Assembly: GCF_040760005.1 (NCBI RefSeq)
Contig: NZ_CP099760.1
Coordinates: 3,963,501 to 4,027,500, forward strand
Reading direction: 5' to 3'
DNA length: 64,000 nt
DNA from: Pseudomonas sp. stari2
GTDB lineage: Bacteria; Pseudomonadota; Gammaproteobacteria; Pseudomonadales; Pseudomonadaceae
Positions 1-9,118 of this stretch are shown here, one piece after another. How positions within the stretch are numbered: the first letter of the stretch is position 1; every line of letters begins with the position of its first letter. The notes beneath the pieces are model-generated. The model was not told where the DNA came from, did not search any database, and worked only from the letters and a program-made list of their open reading frames with translations. Made by a program: the position numbers and the translations under genes.

Positions 1-1
1 G

Positions 2-2800
2 GTCGCTTTGATCGGCACGGTCCAGGTCGCCTTGCTGTTCCCGCAGATTGCCCATGGCGGCGTGATCCGTGAAGAGTTCACGTGGCTGCCCAGCCTGGGC
101 CTGAACTTCGTCCTGCGCATGGACGGTTTCGCCTGGCTGTTCTCAATGCTGGTGCTGGGCATCGGCACTCTCGTTTCCTTATATGCCCGCTATTACATGT
201 CGCCGGATGACCCGGTGCCGCGTTTCTTCGCATTCTTTCTGGCGTTCATGGGCGCCATGCTCGGGCTGGTGATCTCCGGCAACCTGATCCAGATCGTGTT
301 CTTCTGGGAGCTGACCAGCCTCTTCTCGTTCCTGTTGATCGGCTACTGGCACCACCGCCACGACGCGCGCCGTGGTGCATACATGGCGTTGATGGTCACC
401 GGTGCGGGAGGGCTATGCCTGCTGGCGGGGGTCATGATCCTCGGCCATGTGGTCGGCAGCTATGACCTGGACAAGGTCCTGGCCGCCGGCGATCTGATTC
501 GTGCACATGCCCTCTACCCCATCCTGCTTCCCCTCATTCTCATCGGCGCCCTCAGCAAAAGCGCCCAGTTCCCCTTCCACTTCTGGCTGCCCCACGCGAT
601 GGCGGCGCCGACACCGGTTTCGGCCTATCTGCACTCGGCGACCATGGTCAAGGCCGGGGTTTTCCTGCTCGCCCGGTTGTGGCCGTCGCTGTCCGGCAGC
701 GAAGAATGGTTCTACATCGTCAGCGGCGCTGGAGCCGCCACACTGTTGCTCGGCGCGTACTGCGCGATGTTCCAGAACGACCTCAAGGGCCTGCTGGCCT
801 ACTCGACCATCAGCCACCTCGGTCTGATCACGTTGCTGCTGGGCCTGAACAGTCCACTGGCGGCCGTCGCAGCGGTGTTCCACATTCTCAACCACGCAAC
901 CTTCAAGGCCTCGCTGTTCATGGCCGCCGGGATCATCGACCACGAAAGTGGTACCCGCGACATCCGCAAGCTCAACGGTCTGTTCAAACTGATTCCGTTC
1001 ACCGCCACCCTGGCGATGGTCGCCAGTGCGTCCATGGCCGGCGTGCCGTTGCTCAATGGTTTCCTGTCGAAAGAAATGTTTTTCGCCGAAACCGTGTTCA
1101 TCAATGCCACCGCGTGGGTTGAAGCTGCACTGCCAATCGTGGCGACCATCGCCGGTACGTTCAGCGTTGCGTACTCGCTGCGCTTTACCGTCGACGTGTT
1201 CTTCGGCCCGACCGCCACCGACCTGCCGCACACACCGCACGAGCCGCCACGCTGGATGCGTGCACCGGTCGAGTTGCTGGTTTTCACCTGTTTGCTGGTA
1301 GGGATTTTCCCGGCACAAGTGGTCGGCCCGTTGCTGGCCGCTGCCGCGTTGCCGGTGGTGGGTGGCGTGCTGCCTGAATACAGCCTGGCGATCTGGCACG
1401 GCCTCAATGCTCCGATGATCATGAGTCTGATCGCCATGTCCGGCGGCATCGTGGTCTATCTGCTGCTGCGCAATCAGCTCAAGCGCGGTCGTTTCAAATT
1501 CCCGCCACTGGTAGGCCGCTTCAACGGCAAGCGCCTTTTCGAGCGCAGTCTGGTGGCAATGATGCGTCTGGCCCGACGCCTGGAGCGGCGGATCGGCACC
1601 AAACGCCTGCAAACCCAACTGTTCCTGATGGTGTTGGCGGCAGTGCTGGCCGGCCTGATCCCGATGCTGCACAGCAGCCTGAGCTGGGGCGACCGGCCGA
1701 AGATCCCTGGCTCCATCGTGTTCGTGACCCTGTGGCTGCTGGCAATCGCCTGCGCCCTCGGCGCCGCGTGGCAGGCCAAGTATCACCGTCTCGCCGCCCT
1801 GACCATGGTCAGCGTCTGCGGTCTGATGACGTGCGTGACCTTCGTCTGGTTCTCGGCACCGGACCTGGCCCTGACGCAACTAGTGGTCGAAGTGGTGACC
1901 ACGGTGCTGATCCTGCTCGGCCTGCGCTGGCTGCCACGGCGGATCGAAGAGGTTTCGCCGCTACCGAGCAGCCTGCGCAAGGCCCGTGTGCGGCGTCTGC
2001 GCGACTTGCTGTTGTCGATTGCCGTCGGTGGCGGCATGGCGCTGCTGTCCTACGCAATGCTCACCCGGCAGACCCCGAACGACATTTCCTCGTTCTACCT
2101 GAGTCGCGCCCTGCCTGAAGGCGGCGGCAGCAATGTGGTCAACGTGATGCTGGTGGACTTCCGTGGTTTCGACACCCTCGGTGAAATCACCGTGCTGGTG
2201 GCCGTGGCGCTGACCGTATTCGCCCTGCTGCGACGCTTCCGCCCACCGAAAGAAAGCCTGCAACGGCCAGCCCAGCAACGCCTGCTGGCGCCGGACGTAG
2301 TCACCGATCTAGTCAATCCGCGTTCGGCCAGCGACACCGCGCTCGGTTTCATGATGGTGCCGGCGGTGCTGGTGCGCCTGCTGCTGCCGATTGCGCTGGT
2401 GGTGTCGTTCTACCTGTTCCTGCGCGGGCACAACCAGCCGGGTGGCGGTTTTGTCGCCGGTCTGGTGATGTCAGTGGCGTTCATCCTGCAATACATGGTC
2501 GCCGGCACCCAGTGGGTCGAGGCGCAAATGAGCCTGCGACCGCTGCGCTGGATGGGCACCGGGTTGCTGTTCGCCACGGTCACTGGCCTCGGCGCAATGG
2601 TGGCGGGTTATCCGTTCCTCACCACTCACACCTGGCATTTCAGCGTGCCGGTGCTGGGCGACATCCATATCGCCAGCGCACTGTTCTTCGACATCGGCGT
2701 GTACGGGGTGGTAGTCGGTTCGACATTGCTGATCCTCACCGCCCTCGCCCACCAATCGGTCCGGGGCCACAAAACCGCCGCCATCAAGGGAGCCGTCTGA
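2..2800 (+). CDS. phaAB: Fused PhaA/PhaB (MrpA-MrpB) monovalent cation/H+ antiporter subunit, 5' end truncated by window
   Basis: Large membrane subunit of a six-gene Mrp/Pha-type K+ or Na+/H+ antiporter of the inner membrane. The frame is open to the left window edge, so the true start lies upstream and the TTG at 8 is not a real start. The N-terminal two thirds is a NuoL/MrpA-like proton channel: an acidic FFWELTS helix near residue 100 and a lysine-containing segment (ALSKSAQFPFHFWLPHAMAA) typical of complex-I-related pumps. The last 150 residues, including HNQPGGGFVAG at about residue 808, are a MrpB (MnhB) domain, so A and B are fused as usual in pseudomonads. Its stop overlaps the next start by one base. 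Whether it carries K+ or Na+ cannot be told from sequence. Confidence 0.95.
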   Translation, partial: VALIGTVQVALLFPQIAHGGVIREEFTWLPSLGLNFVLRMDGFAWLFSMLVLGIGTLVSLYARYYMSPDDPVPRFFAFFLAFMGAMLGLVISGNLIQIVFFWELTSLFSFLLIGYWHHRHDARRGAYMALMVTGAGGLCLLAGVMILGHVVGSYDLDKVLAAGDLIRAHALYPILLPLILIGALSKSAQFPFHFWLPHAMAAPTPVSAYLHSATMVKAGVFLLARLWPSLSGSEEWFYIVSGAGAATLLLGAYCAMFQNDLKGLLAYSTISHLGLITLLLGLNSPLAAVAAVFHILNHATFKASLFMAAGIIDHESGTRDIRKLNGLFKLIPFTATLAMVASASMAGVPLLNGFLSKEMFFAETVFINATAWVEAALPIVATIAGTFSVAYSLRFTVDVFFGPTATDLPHTPHEPPRWMRAPVELLVFTCLLVGIFPAQVVGPLLAAAALPVVGGVLPEYSLAIWHGLNAPMIMSLIAMSGGIVVYLLLRNQLKRGRFKFPPLVGRFNGKRLFERSLVAMMRLARRLERRIGTKRLQTQLFLMVLAAVLAGLIPMLHSSLSWGDRPKIPGSIVFVTLWLLAIACALGAAWQAKYHRLAALTMVSVCGLMTCVTFVWFSAPDLALTQLVVEVVTTVLILLGLRWLPRRIEEVSPLPSSLRKARVRRLRDLLLSIAVGGGMALLSYAMLTRQTPNDISSFYLSRALPEGGGSNVVNVMLVDFRGFDTLGEITVLVAVALTVFALLRRFRPPKESLQRPAQQRLLAPDVVTDLVNPRSASDTALGFMMVPAVLVRLLLPIALVVSFYLFLRGHNQPGGGFVAGLVMSVAFILQYMVAGTQWVEAQMSLRPLRWMGTGLLFATVTGLGAMVAGYPFLTTHTWHFSVPVLGDIHIASALFFDIGVYGVVVGSTLLILTALAHQSVRGHKTAAIKGAV

Positions 2801-3144
2801 TGGAAGAAGTCATCGCAATCGCCATCGGAGTGCTCGCCGCCTCCGGCGTCTGGCTGATCCTGCGTCCACGGACATTCCAGGTGGTCATGGGCCTGTGCCT
2901 GCTGTCCTACGGCGTCAACCTGTTCATCTTCAGCATGGGCAGCCTGTTCATCGGCAAAGAACCGATCATCAAGGACGGCGTACCTCAGGACCTGCTCAAT
3001 TACACCGACCCGTTGCCTCAGGCGCTGGTGCTGACGGCGATCGTTATCAGCTTCGCCATGACCGCGCTGTTCCTCGTGGTGCTGCTCGCGTCGCGGGGCC
3101 TGACCGGCACCGACCACGTTGACGGAAGGGAGCCCAAGGAATGA
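2800..3144 (+). CDS. phaC: PhaC (MrpC/MnhC) antiporter subunit, NuoK-like
   Basis: A 114-residue protein with three predicted membrane helices, the size and layout of MrpC/MnhC, which resembles NuoK of complex I. The ATG shares its A with the phaAB stop (TGATG), and the 3' end overlaps phaD by 4 nt, so it is translated as part of the pha operon. The glycine- and leucine-rich helices (MEEVIAIAIGVLAASGVW, then GLCLLSYGVNLFIF) and the LTAIVISFAMTALFLV helix are family-typical. Function is inferred from the family and the operon. Confidence 0.93.
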   Translation: MEEVIAIAIGVLAASGVWLILRPRTFQVVMGLCLLSYGVNLFIFSMGSLFIGKEPIIKDGVPQDLLNYTDPLPQALVLTAIVISFAMTALFLVVLLASRGLTGTDHVDGREPKE

Positions 3145-4820
3145 CGGCGATGACCCACCTGATCGCCGCACCGATCCTGCTGCCGCTGCTGACGGCTGCC
3201 ATCATGCTGATGCTTGGCGAAAAGCACCGGCCGCTGAAGGCGAAGATCAACCTGTTCTCCACCATGCTGGGCCTTGTGGTTTCCTTGCTGTTGCTGCAAT
3301 GGACCCAGACCACCGGCGTGCCCGGCTCCATCGGCGTCTACCTTCCGGGCAACTGGCAGGTGCCATTCGGCATCGTGCTGGTGGTCGATCGGCTGTCGGC
3401 CTTGATGCTGGTACTGACCGGGATCATCGGCGTCAGCGCTTTGCTGTTCGCCATGGCGCGCTGGGATGGCGCAGGCTCGAGCTTCCACGCACTGTTCCAG
3501 ATTCAGTTGATGGGCCTGTACGGCGCATTCCTGACAGCGGACCTGTTCAACCTGTTCGTGTTTTTCGAAGTGCTGCTTGCGGCATCGTACGGTTTACTGC
3601 TTCACGGCTCGGGCCGGGCGCGGGTGTCGTCGGGGCTGCATTACATCTCGATCAACCTGCTGGCATCGTCGCTGTTCCTGATTGGCGCGGCGCTGATCTA
3701 CGGCGTCACCGGCACGCTGAACATGGCTGACCTCGCGATGAAGATTCCGCTGGTGCCGGAAGCCGACCGCGGCTTGCTGCATGCTGGTGCGGCGATTCTT
3801 GCGGTGGCGTTCCTGGCCAAGGCCGGAATGTGGCCGCTGAACTTCTGGCTGGTGCCGGCTTATTCCTCGGCCAGCGCGCCGGTTGCGGCGATGTTCGCGA
3901 TCATGACCAAGGTCGGCGTCTACACCCTGCTGCGCCTGTGGACGCTGCTGTTCTCCGGCCAAGCCGGGGCTTCGGCTTACTTCGGCGGCGACTGGCTGAT
4001 CTACGGCGGCATGGCGACCATGCTCTGCGCAGGCGTGGCGATCATCGCCGCACAACGCCTGGAACGCATGGCCAGTCTGAGCATTCTGGTGTCGGCCGGG
4101 ATTCTGCTGTCTGCCGTGGGTTTCGCCCAGCCGAACCTGATCGGCGCGGCGCTGTTCTATCTGGTCAGCTCGACCCTGGCACTCAGCGCGCTGTTCCTGC
4201 TGGCGGAACTGATCGAACGTTCACGCACCGCCGTCGAAGTGCCTCTGGAAGACGAAAACGAACTGTTGCCACGTCCGCAGCAATGGCAACCGCCGGTCAA
4301 GGGCATCAACCTCGACGATGACCAGAAAGCCGTGGTCGGCCAAGTGATTCCGTGGACCATGGCCTTCCTCGGCCTGAGCTTCATCGCCTGCGCGCTGCTG
4401 ATCATTGGCATGCCGCCGCTGTCGGGGTTCATCGGCAAGCTGAGCCTGATCGGCGCCCTGCTCAATCCGTTGGGGCTCGGCACTGGCGAACCGATCTCGA
4501 ATGCTGCCTGGGCGTTGCTGGCACTGTTGATCCTGACCGGACTCGGCTCGCTGATGGCGTTCTCGCGCCTGGGCATCCAGCGCTTCTGGTCGCCGGAGGA
4601 GCGCCCGTCACCCGTGTTGCGCAAACTGGAATGCACGCCGATTTTCCTGCTGCTCGGTCTGAGCATCGCCCTGACCTTCAAGGCTGAACCACTGCTGCGT
4701 TACACCCAGGCCGCCGCAGACGCGTTGAACAACCCGCAGCAATACGTGATGGCGGTGCTTGGCACTCGCGCCGTACCAAGCCCGGAAGCCAAGGCTGCGT
4801 TGCTGGAGGTGCAACCATGA
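3141..4820 (+). CDS. phaD: PhaD (MrpD/MnhD) antiporter subunit, NuoN-like
   Basis: A 559-residue polytopic protein of the NuoM/NuoN/MrpD proton-channel family, the second large subunit of the Pha antiporter. Visible hallmarks are the NLFVFFEVLLAASYGLLL helix with a membrane glutamate, and the lysine-bearing stretch LAKAGMWPLNFWLVPAYSSA followed by MTKVGVYTLLR, matching the proton-path Glu and Lys residues of complex-I-like subunits. A hydrophilic loop at about residues 350-400 precedes the last helices. ATGA overlaps join it to phaC upstream and phaE downstream, so the six subunits should be made together. Confidence 0.95.
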   Translation: MTAMTHLIAAPILLPLLTAAIMLMLGEKHRPLKAKINLFSTMLGLVVSLLLLQWTQTTGVPGSIGVYLPGNWQVPFGIVLVVDRLSALMLVLTGIIGVSALLFAMARWDGAGSSFHALFQIQLMGLYGAFLTADLFNLFVFFEVLLAASYGLLLHGSGRARVSSGLHYISINLLASSLFLIGAALIYGVTGTLNMADLAMKIPLVPEADRGLLHAGAAILAVAFLAKAGMWPLNFWLVPAYSSASAPVAAMFAIMTKVGVYTLLRLWTLLFSGQAGASAYFGGDWLIYGGMATMLCAGVAIIAAQRLERMASLSILVSAGILLSAVGFAQPNLIGAALFYLVSSTLALSALFLLAELIERSRTAVEVPLEDENELLPRPQQWQPPVKGINLDDDQKAVVGQVIPWTMAFLGLSFIACALLIIGMPPLSGFIGKLSLIGALLNPLGLGTGEPISNAAWALLALLILTGLGSLMAFSRLGIQRFWSPEERPSPVLRKLECTPIFLLLGLSIALTFKAEPLLRYTQAAADALNNPQQYVMAVLGTRAVPSPEAKAALLEVQP

Positions 4821-5305
4821 AGCGCCTGTTCCCTGCTCCGTGGCTGTCACTTGCATTGTGGTTGCTATGGCTGGTGCTGAACCTGTCGATCAGCCCCGGC
4901 AACCTGCTGCTGGGCGCAGCACTGGGTTTCTGCGCGCCGCTGATGATGCGCAAACTGCGCCCGCAACAGATCCATATCCGCCGCCCCGGTACAATCCTGC
5001 GCCTGTTCCTGCTGGTTGGACGTGATGTGGTCATTTCCAATCTGGTGGTGGCGTGGGGTGTGCTCAACGCGGGACGCCGGCCGCCCCGTTCGCGCTTCAT
5101 CAAGGTGCCTCTGGACCTGCGTGATGCGAACGGTCTGGCGGCGCTATCGATGATCTGTACGGTAGTGCCCGGCACGGTGTGGTCAGAGCTGGCGCTGGAT
5201 CGCAGCATTCTGTTGCTGCACGTCTGGGATCTGGATGACGAGGCGCAATTCATCCAGCACTTCAAGGTCACTTACGAGCGGCCGTTGATGGAGATTTTCG
5301 AATGA
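4817..5305 (+). CDS. phaE: PhaE (MrpE/MnhE) antiporter subunit
   Basis: A 162-residue protein with two or three N-terminal membrane helices and a soluble C-terminal half, as expected of MrpE/MnhE. The segment ANGLAALSMICTVVPGTVW corresponds to the conserved 'ANSITLTPGT'-type block of the family; here threonine and proline are kept (TVVPGT). It overlaps phaD and phaF by 4 nt each. In studied Mrp systems this subunit is needed for complex assembly; that role is inferred here. Confidence 0.93.
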   Translation: MKRLFPAPWLSLALWLLWLVLNLSISPGNLLLGAALGFCAPLMMRKLRPQQIHIRRPGTILRLFLLVGRDVVISNLVVAWGVLNAGRRPPRSRFIKVPLDLRDANGLAALSMICTVVPGTVWSELALDRSILLLHVWDLDDEAQFIQHFKVTYERPLMEIFE

Positions 5306-5580
5306 GCCCGCTGCTGTCGAATGCCATTCTGCTGACGCTGTTCCTGTTCTCGCTGGCGATGGTGCTGACACTGATCCGCCTGTTCAAAGGGCCATCGGCA
5401 CAGGACCGGGTACTCGCACTGGACTACCTGTACATCGTCGCCATGCTGATGATGCTGACCCTGGGGATTCGTTATTCCAGTGACACCTATTTCGAAGCGG
5501 CGCTGCTGATCGCGCTTTTCGGTTTCGTCGGCTCGTTTGCCCTGGCGAAATTCCTGCTGCGTGGAGAGGTGATCGAATGA
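5302..5580 (+). CDS. phaF: PhaF (MrpF/MnhF) antiporter subunit
   Basis: A 92-residue, three-helix protein with the MrpF signature: a first helix, then RLFKGPSAQDRVLALDYL, in which the GP-S-x-xDR-x-x-A-D pattern is diagnostic. In Mrp complexes this subunit has been linked to bile-salt/cholate efflux as well as antiport. It overlaps phaE and phaG by 4 nt. Confidence 0.94.
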   Translation: MSPLLSNAILLTLFLFSLAMVLTLIRLFKGPSAQDRVLALDYLYIVAMLMMLTLGIRYSSDTYFEAALLIALFGFVGSFALAKFLLRGEVIE

Positions 5581-5939
5581 ACGTTGAATTGTCTCTGTGG
5601 GTGGAAATTCCGGTGGCGATCCTACTGGTACTCAGCGGCGTGTTTGCCCTGATCGGTGCAGCCGGGTTGTTGCGGATGAAGGATTACTTCCAGCGCATGC
5701 ACCCCCCGGCGCTGGCCTCGACCCTGGGCGCGTGGTGCGTGGCGCTGGCGTCGATCATCTGTTTTTCCGCGCTCAAGTCCGGGCCGGTGCTGCACGCGTG
5801 GTTGATCCCGATCCTACTGGCGATCACCGTGCCGGTGACCACCCTGCTACTGGCGCGTGCGGCGCTGTTCCGCAAGCGCATGGCCGGGGATGATGTGCCG
5901 GCCGAGGTCAGCAGCCGCCGTACTGAAACCGGCAGTTAG
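5577..5939 (+). CDS. phaG: PhaG (MrpG/MnhG) antiporter subunit
   Basis: A 120-residue, three-helix protein ending the pha operon. The block GLLRMKDYFQRMHPPALAST is the MrpG family signature (G-x-x-R-x-x-D-x-x-x-R-x-H). It overlaps phaF by 4 nt. Its TAG stop (5937-5939) lies across the TAA stop of the convergent DUF3995 gene (5936-5938), so the two transcription units end tail to tail with no spacer and no visible terminator hairpin. Confidence 0.94.
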   Translation: MNVELSLWVEIPVAILLVLSGVFALIGAAGLLRMKDYFQRMHPPALASTLGAWCVALASIICFSALKSGPVLHAWLIPILLAITVPVTTLLLARAALFRKRMAGDDVPAEVSSRRTETGS

Positions 5940-6376
5940 AGCCAGGCGACGGCCAACAGCCCGGCTCCCAGAATCAGACATAACGGTGAGTAAACCCAAG
6001 TGTCGAGCCGGGCAAAGCGCGATCCCTTCACTTCCTTGAAAAAACCCACCAGTTCCGAATCGCCGATCGCCCGCGCAAACATCAGCAGCGCAATTGCACT
6101 GATCACCCACTGCAACGCCCAGTGATGCACCGGCGAAAACCACCAGCCCACCCTCATGCACACCAGTGCGGCAATCAGTAGCAGGGCCGCCGCTACCACC
6201 AGCGTGATCCAGCCTGACGGTTTGAACGCCGGTTTGAGCGCCTGCCCGCCGTTATCCACCGGAACCTGCGGTATCACCGCCACGGTCGCCCACTGTCCAC
6301 CCATCGCCCAATACACGTGCATCAGGCTGATCGCCGCAAATATCGTCACCAGCCATTGAGCCAACACAAAGGTCAT
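5936..6376 (-). CDS. DUF3995 family membrane protein
   Basis: A 146-residue membrane protein with four predicted helices. The N-terminal block LMHVYWAMGGQW matches the conserved H-x-YW-x-x-GG pattern of DUF3995, whose function is unknown. I place the start at the ATG at 6376 because AAGGATT lies 7 nt upstream; the longer upstream reading frame has no ribosome site and reads into the divergent promoter. It converges on phaG with overlapping stop codons and diverges from the DUF2946 gene with a 94-bp spacer. Confidence 0.8.
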   Translation of the reverse strand: MTFVLAQWLVTIFAAISLMHVYWAMGGQWATVAVIPQVPVDNGGQALKPAFKPSGWITLVVAAALLLIAALVCMRVGWWFSPVHHWALQWVISAIALLMFARAIGDSELVGFFKEVKGSRFARLDTWVYSPLCLILGAGLLAVAWL

Positions 6377-6470
6377 GGTCGAGAATCCTTGAAAGGGATT
6401 TGAACAAAACATCCTAGTCGGCATTTTTCCATATGCACGACCGGTCGGCAGTGCGGTAAAGTGCCGCCCC

Positions 6471-6857
6471 ATGAAACTCACACGTTCCGATCGCTCACTG
6501 CTGGCCTGGATGCTCTATTGCTGCGTCCTGTTCAATGTGTTCGCCTGCAGCATCGGTCACGGACAAATGGTCGGCATGCAGCTCAACGGTACTGGTGGCC
6601 AGTTCTGCACCGTCGACCCGAGCACCCAGGCGCCACTCGCGTCCAATCCCACTGAAGAAAAATTGCCGACCCTGGCCAAAGCCTTTGGCTGCCCGCTGTG
6701 CTCTACCGGCGGCATGGGCCCGGCGTTCAACTCCAGTCTGACCCTGGCGATCCTGCCGGAACAACACAGCCCACCGCTGCCGGTCATCGTCAGCGCCGAC
6801 CTCCCTGCCCGGTTCACCTGGCCTTCGGCCAATCCCCGCGCCCCGCCGCTCGCCTGA
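6471..6857 (+). CDS. DUF2946 family small secreted or membrane protein
   Basis: A 128-residue protein with an N-terminal hydrophobic helix (about residues 10-28) and paired cysteines in a periplasmic part (QFCTVD and FGCPLCS). This arrangement, the proline-rich C-terminus and a TonB receptor gene next door fit DUF2946, a family often found beside copper-related TonB receptors in pseudomonads. The receptor starts 93 nt downstream on the same strand, so co-transcription is likely. A metal-related role is inferred from this neighbourhood only. Confidence 0.75.
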   Translation: MKLTRSDRSLLAWMLYCCVLFNVFACSIGHGQMVGMQLNGTGGQFCTVDPSTQAPLASNPTEEKLPTLAKAFGCPLCSTGGMGPAFNSSLTLAILPEQHSPPLPVIVSADLPARFTWPSANPRAPPLA

Positions 6858-6950
6858 GTGTCTTTACCTTTTTGATTTGTCAGCCCACTGCGCCAGCGCG
6901 CGGCGTTCGCCTGTGCGCTGACTCCTAGACAAGCATTCAGGATTCAATCA

Positions 6951-9083
6951 ATGAAACAACTTACCTTGCTGGCGAGCCTGTGCGGCTGCCTGTCCGTCAA
7001 CGCCTGGGCACAATCCACGGTGGATCTGGCGCCGATCACCATTGACGGCGAATCCGCCGCCGAACCGGGACTGAGCCTCGACCAGCCCAGCGGCATGGCC
7101 TCGCGCCTCGGCTTGAGCATACGCGACACCCCGGCCTCGGTGGCCATCGCCAATCGCAATGACATCGAACGCCACGGTGCGCAGAACTTCCAGGACGCCG
7201 CCAACACCCTGCCCGGCGTCAACGCCAGTGCCCCGCCGGGCTTCGGCGGTTTCGTCTCCTATCGCGGTTTCACCAGCAGCCAGATCACTCAGATGTTCAA
7301 TGGCGTCAACGTCTCCGGCGGACTGGCGCGGCCAGTGGATTCGTGGATTTATGACCGGGTGGAACTGGTCGGCGGCCCGTCGTCGCTGATCAATGGCGCA
7401 GGCTCGGTGGGCGGCTCGCTGAACTACGTGACCAAACTGGCCACTCGCGACGAGCAAGTCGCCGAGGGCCGGGTCAGCTACGGCACCTATGACACTACCG
7501 AAACCGCGTTCGGCCTCAACCACGCTCTGAGCCAGCCCGGCGCCGACGTGCAGCATTACACGCGTCTCGACGTCAGCCACAACACCAGCAACGGCTACAT
7601 CGACCGTCAGGAGCGCGATGCCTGGAGCATGGCGTTCTCGCTGCTCAGCGACCTGACGCCGAACCTGTCGCACACTCTGGCCCTGGAATATCAGGACGAA
7701 CACGAAGACAGCCCGTACTGGGGCACCCCGGTGCTCAACCCCAAGGCTGGCGAGTTGAAAATCGACCGGCACAACCGCTTCAACAACTACAACGTTGAGA
7801 ACGGTCGCTACGAGCAACGGACGATCTGGGTGCGCTCGATCATCGATTACCGGATCAACGACAGCACGACCCTGCGCAACACGCTCTATCACCTCGACAG
7901 CCAGCGTGATTACCGCAACCTGGAAACCTACCAGTACAACGCTGACAACAGCGCGGTGAATCGCTCCACGGCCTATCAGGTCCGGCACCAGGGTGAGCAG
8001 GACGGCAACCAGTTCGAGTTACGCCATGACAGCACGCTGTTCGGCCTCGCCACCACTTGGTCCGGCGGCTTCGAATACAAGGTCAACCAGACCACCAATT
8101 CGCCGCTTAACGTCAAAGGCGCGAGCACCGTGGACCCGAACAATTATCGTCCGGGGCACTTCTATGACATTCCGGGCACGAAGCCCGGCTTTGTCAGCGA
8201 CAAGACCAACGAGGTCACCACCAAGGCCCTGTTCGCCGAGAACCGCCTGGCGTTGACCGACAAGCTTTCGTTGCTCACCGGCCTGCGCTACGACGACATT
8301 GATCTGGACGTGACCAACCATCGCACGGTGACGGCGAGCAACCCGCGCCATCTCAAGCGCAGCTGGGAACCGGTCACCGGGCGCGTCGGCCTGACGTATC
8401 AATTCATTCCGGCAGCCAATGTCTACGTGCAATACAGCACCGCCGCCGAACAACCCGGTGGTACTCAGGACTTCGATGTTTCAACGGGCAAGCAATGGGA
8501 AATCGGCAGCAAATTCGACTACCTGAACGGCCGTGGTTCGGCGACGGTGGCCGCCTACACCATTGAGCGGAAAGACTTTGCCATCACTGATCCGCTGGAC
8601 CCGACCAACAGCATTCCAGTCGGCCAGCAGACGTCCAAAGGCATCGAGATTGCCAGCTCACTACGGATTACCGACAAGCTGCTGGCCGAGGGCAACGTCG
8701 CCTGGGTCGATGCGCAATACGACGAGTTCAACGAGAAGAACGCTGCCGGCGTGGTGGTTTCACGCAAGGGCAACACGCCGACCAACGTGCCGGACCGGGT
8801 CGGCAATCTGTGGTTGACTTATGACTTCTCCCCACAGTGGCAAGGCGGGGTTGATGCGCGGTATGTGGCGTCGGTGTATGCAGACAATGCCAACACCATG
8901 ACCGTGCCGTCATACACCTTGTTCGGGAGTTTCCTCAGCTACAAGGTCGATTCGCACACCACCGTCACTGGCCGCGTGCGTAACCTGACGAACGAGGTGT
9001 ATGCCGAATTCGCCCATGTGTCGCCGGCGTATTACTTGGGCACGCCGCGCACCTTTGAACTGGCGGTACAGACCCGATTCTGA
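6951..9083 (+). CDS. TonB-dependent outer-membrane receptor, siderophore-receptor type
   Basis: A 710-residue outer-membrane receptor importing an iron chelate or similar ligand with TonB energy. It has a signal peptide (MKQLTLLASLCGCLSVNAWA, then QS), a TonB-box-like LAPITIDGE, a plug domain (SIRDTPASVAIANRNDIERH; YDRVELVGGPSSLINGAGS) and a beta-barrel ending in the terminal aromatic FELAVQTRF. There is no N-terminal signalling domain, so it is not a FecA/FpvA-type transducer. I see no convincing Fur box upstream. The plug resembles the siderophore class rather than OprC-type copper receptors, yet the upstream DUF2946 gene hints at a metal other than iron. Substrate unknown. Confidence 0.88.
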   Translation: MKQLTLLASLCGCLSVNAWAQSTVDLAPITIDGESAAEPGLSLDQPSGMASRLGLSIRDTPASVAIANRNDIERHGAQNFQDAANTLPGVNASAPPGFGGFVSYRGFTSSQITQMFNGVNVSGGLARPVDSWIYDRVELVGGPSSLINGAGSVGGSLNYVTKLATRDEQVAEGRVSYGTYDTTETAFGLNHALSQPGADVQHYTRLDVSHNTSNGYIDRQERDAWSMAFSLLSDLTPNLSHTLALEYQDEHEDSPYWGTPVLNPKAGELKIDRHNRFNNYNVENGRYEQRTIWVRSIIDYRINDSTTLRNTLYHLDSQRDYRNLETYQYNADNSAVNRSTAYQVRHQGEQDGNQFELRHDSTLFGLATTWSGGFEYKVNQTTNSPLNVKGASTVDPNNYRPGHFYDIPGTKPGFVSDKTNEVTTKALFAENRLALTDKLSLLTGLRYDDIDLDVTNHRTVTASNPRHLKRSWEPVTGRVGLTYQFIPAANVYVQYSTAAEQPGGTQDFDVSTGKQWEIGSKFDYLNGRGSATVAAYTIERKDFAITDPLDPTNSIPVGQQTSKGIEIASSLRITDKLLAEGNVAWVDAQYDEFNEKNAAGVVVSRKGNTPTNVPDRVGNLWLTYDFSPQWQGGVDARYVASVYADNANTMTVPSYTLFGSFLSYKVDSHTTVTGRVRNLTNEVYAEFAHVSPAYYLGTPRTFELAVQTRF

Positions 9084-9089
9084 TTCACC

Positions 9090-9118
9090 CTGGCGAGGGA
9101 GCACGCTCCCTCACTACA
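9090..9118 (+). repeat. REP-like palindrome between convergent genes
   Basis: GAGGGAG-CACG-CTCCCTC (9095-9112) sits in a CTGGCGAGGGAGC...CCCTCACTACAA context that matches the core of abundant REP elements of fluorescent pseudomonads. It lies between the receptor stop and the stop of the convergent betaine-binding gene, and overlaps the last codons of the latter. It could act as a two-way terminator, although no T run follows. Confidence 0.6.

Noticed and set aside
413..1879. 488-residue minus-strand frame opposite phaAB
   Set aside because: Gln/His/Arg-rich composition typical of the antisense of a GC-rich membrane gene, no ribosome site, and it opposes a well-supported gene.
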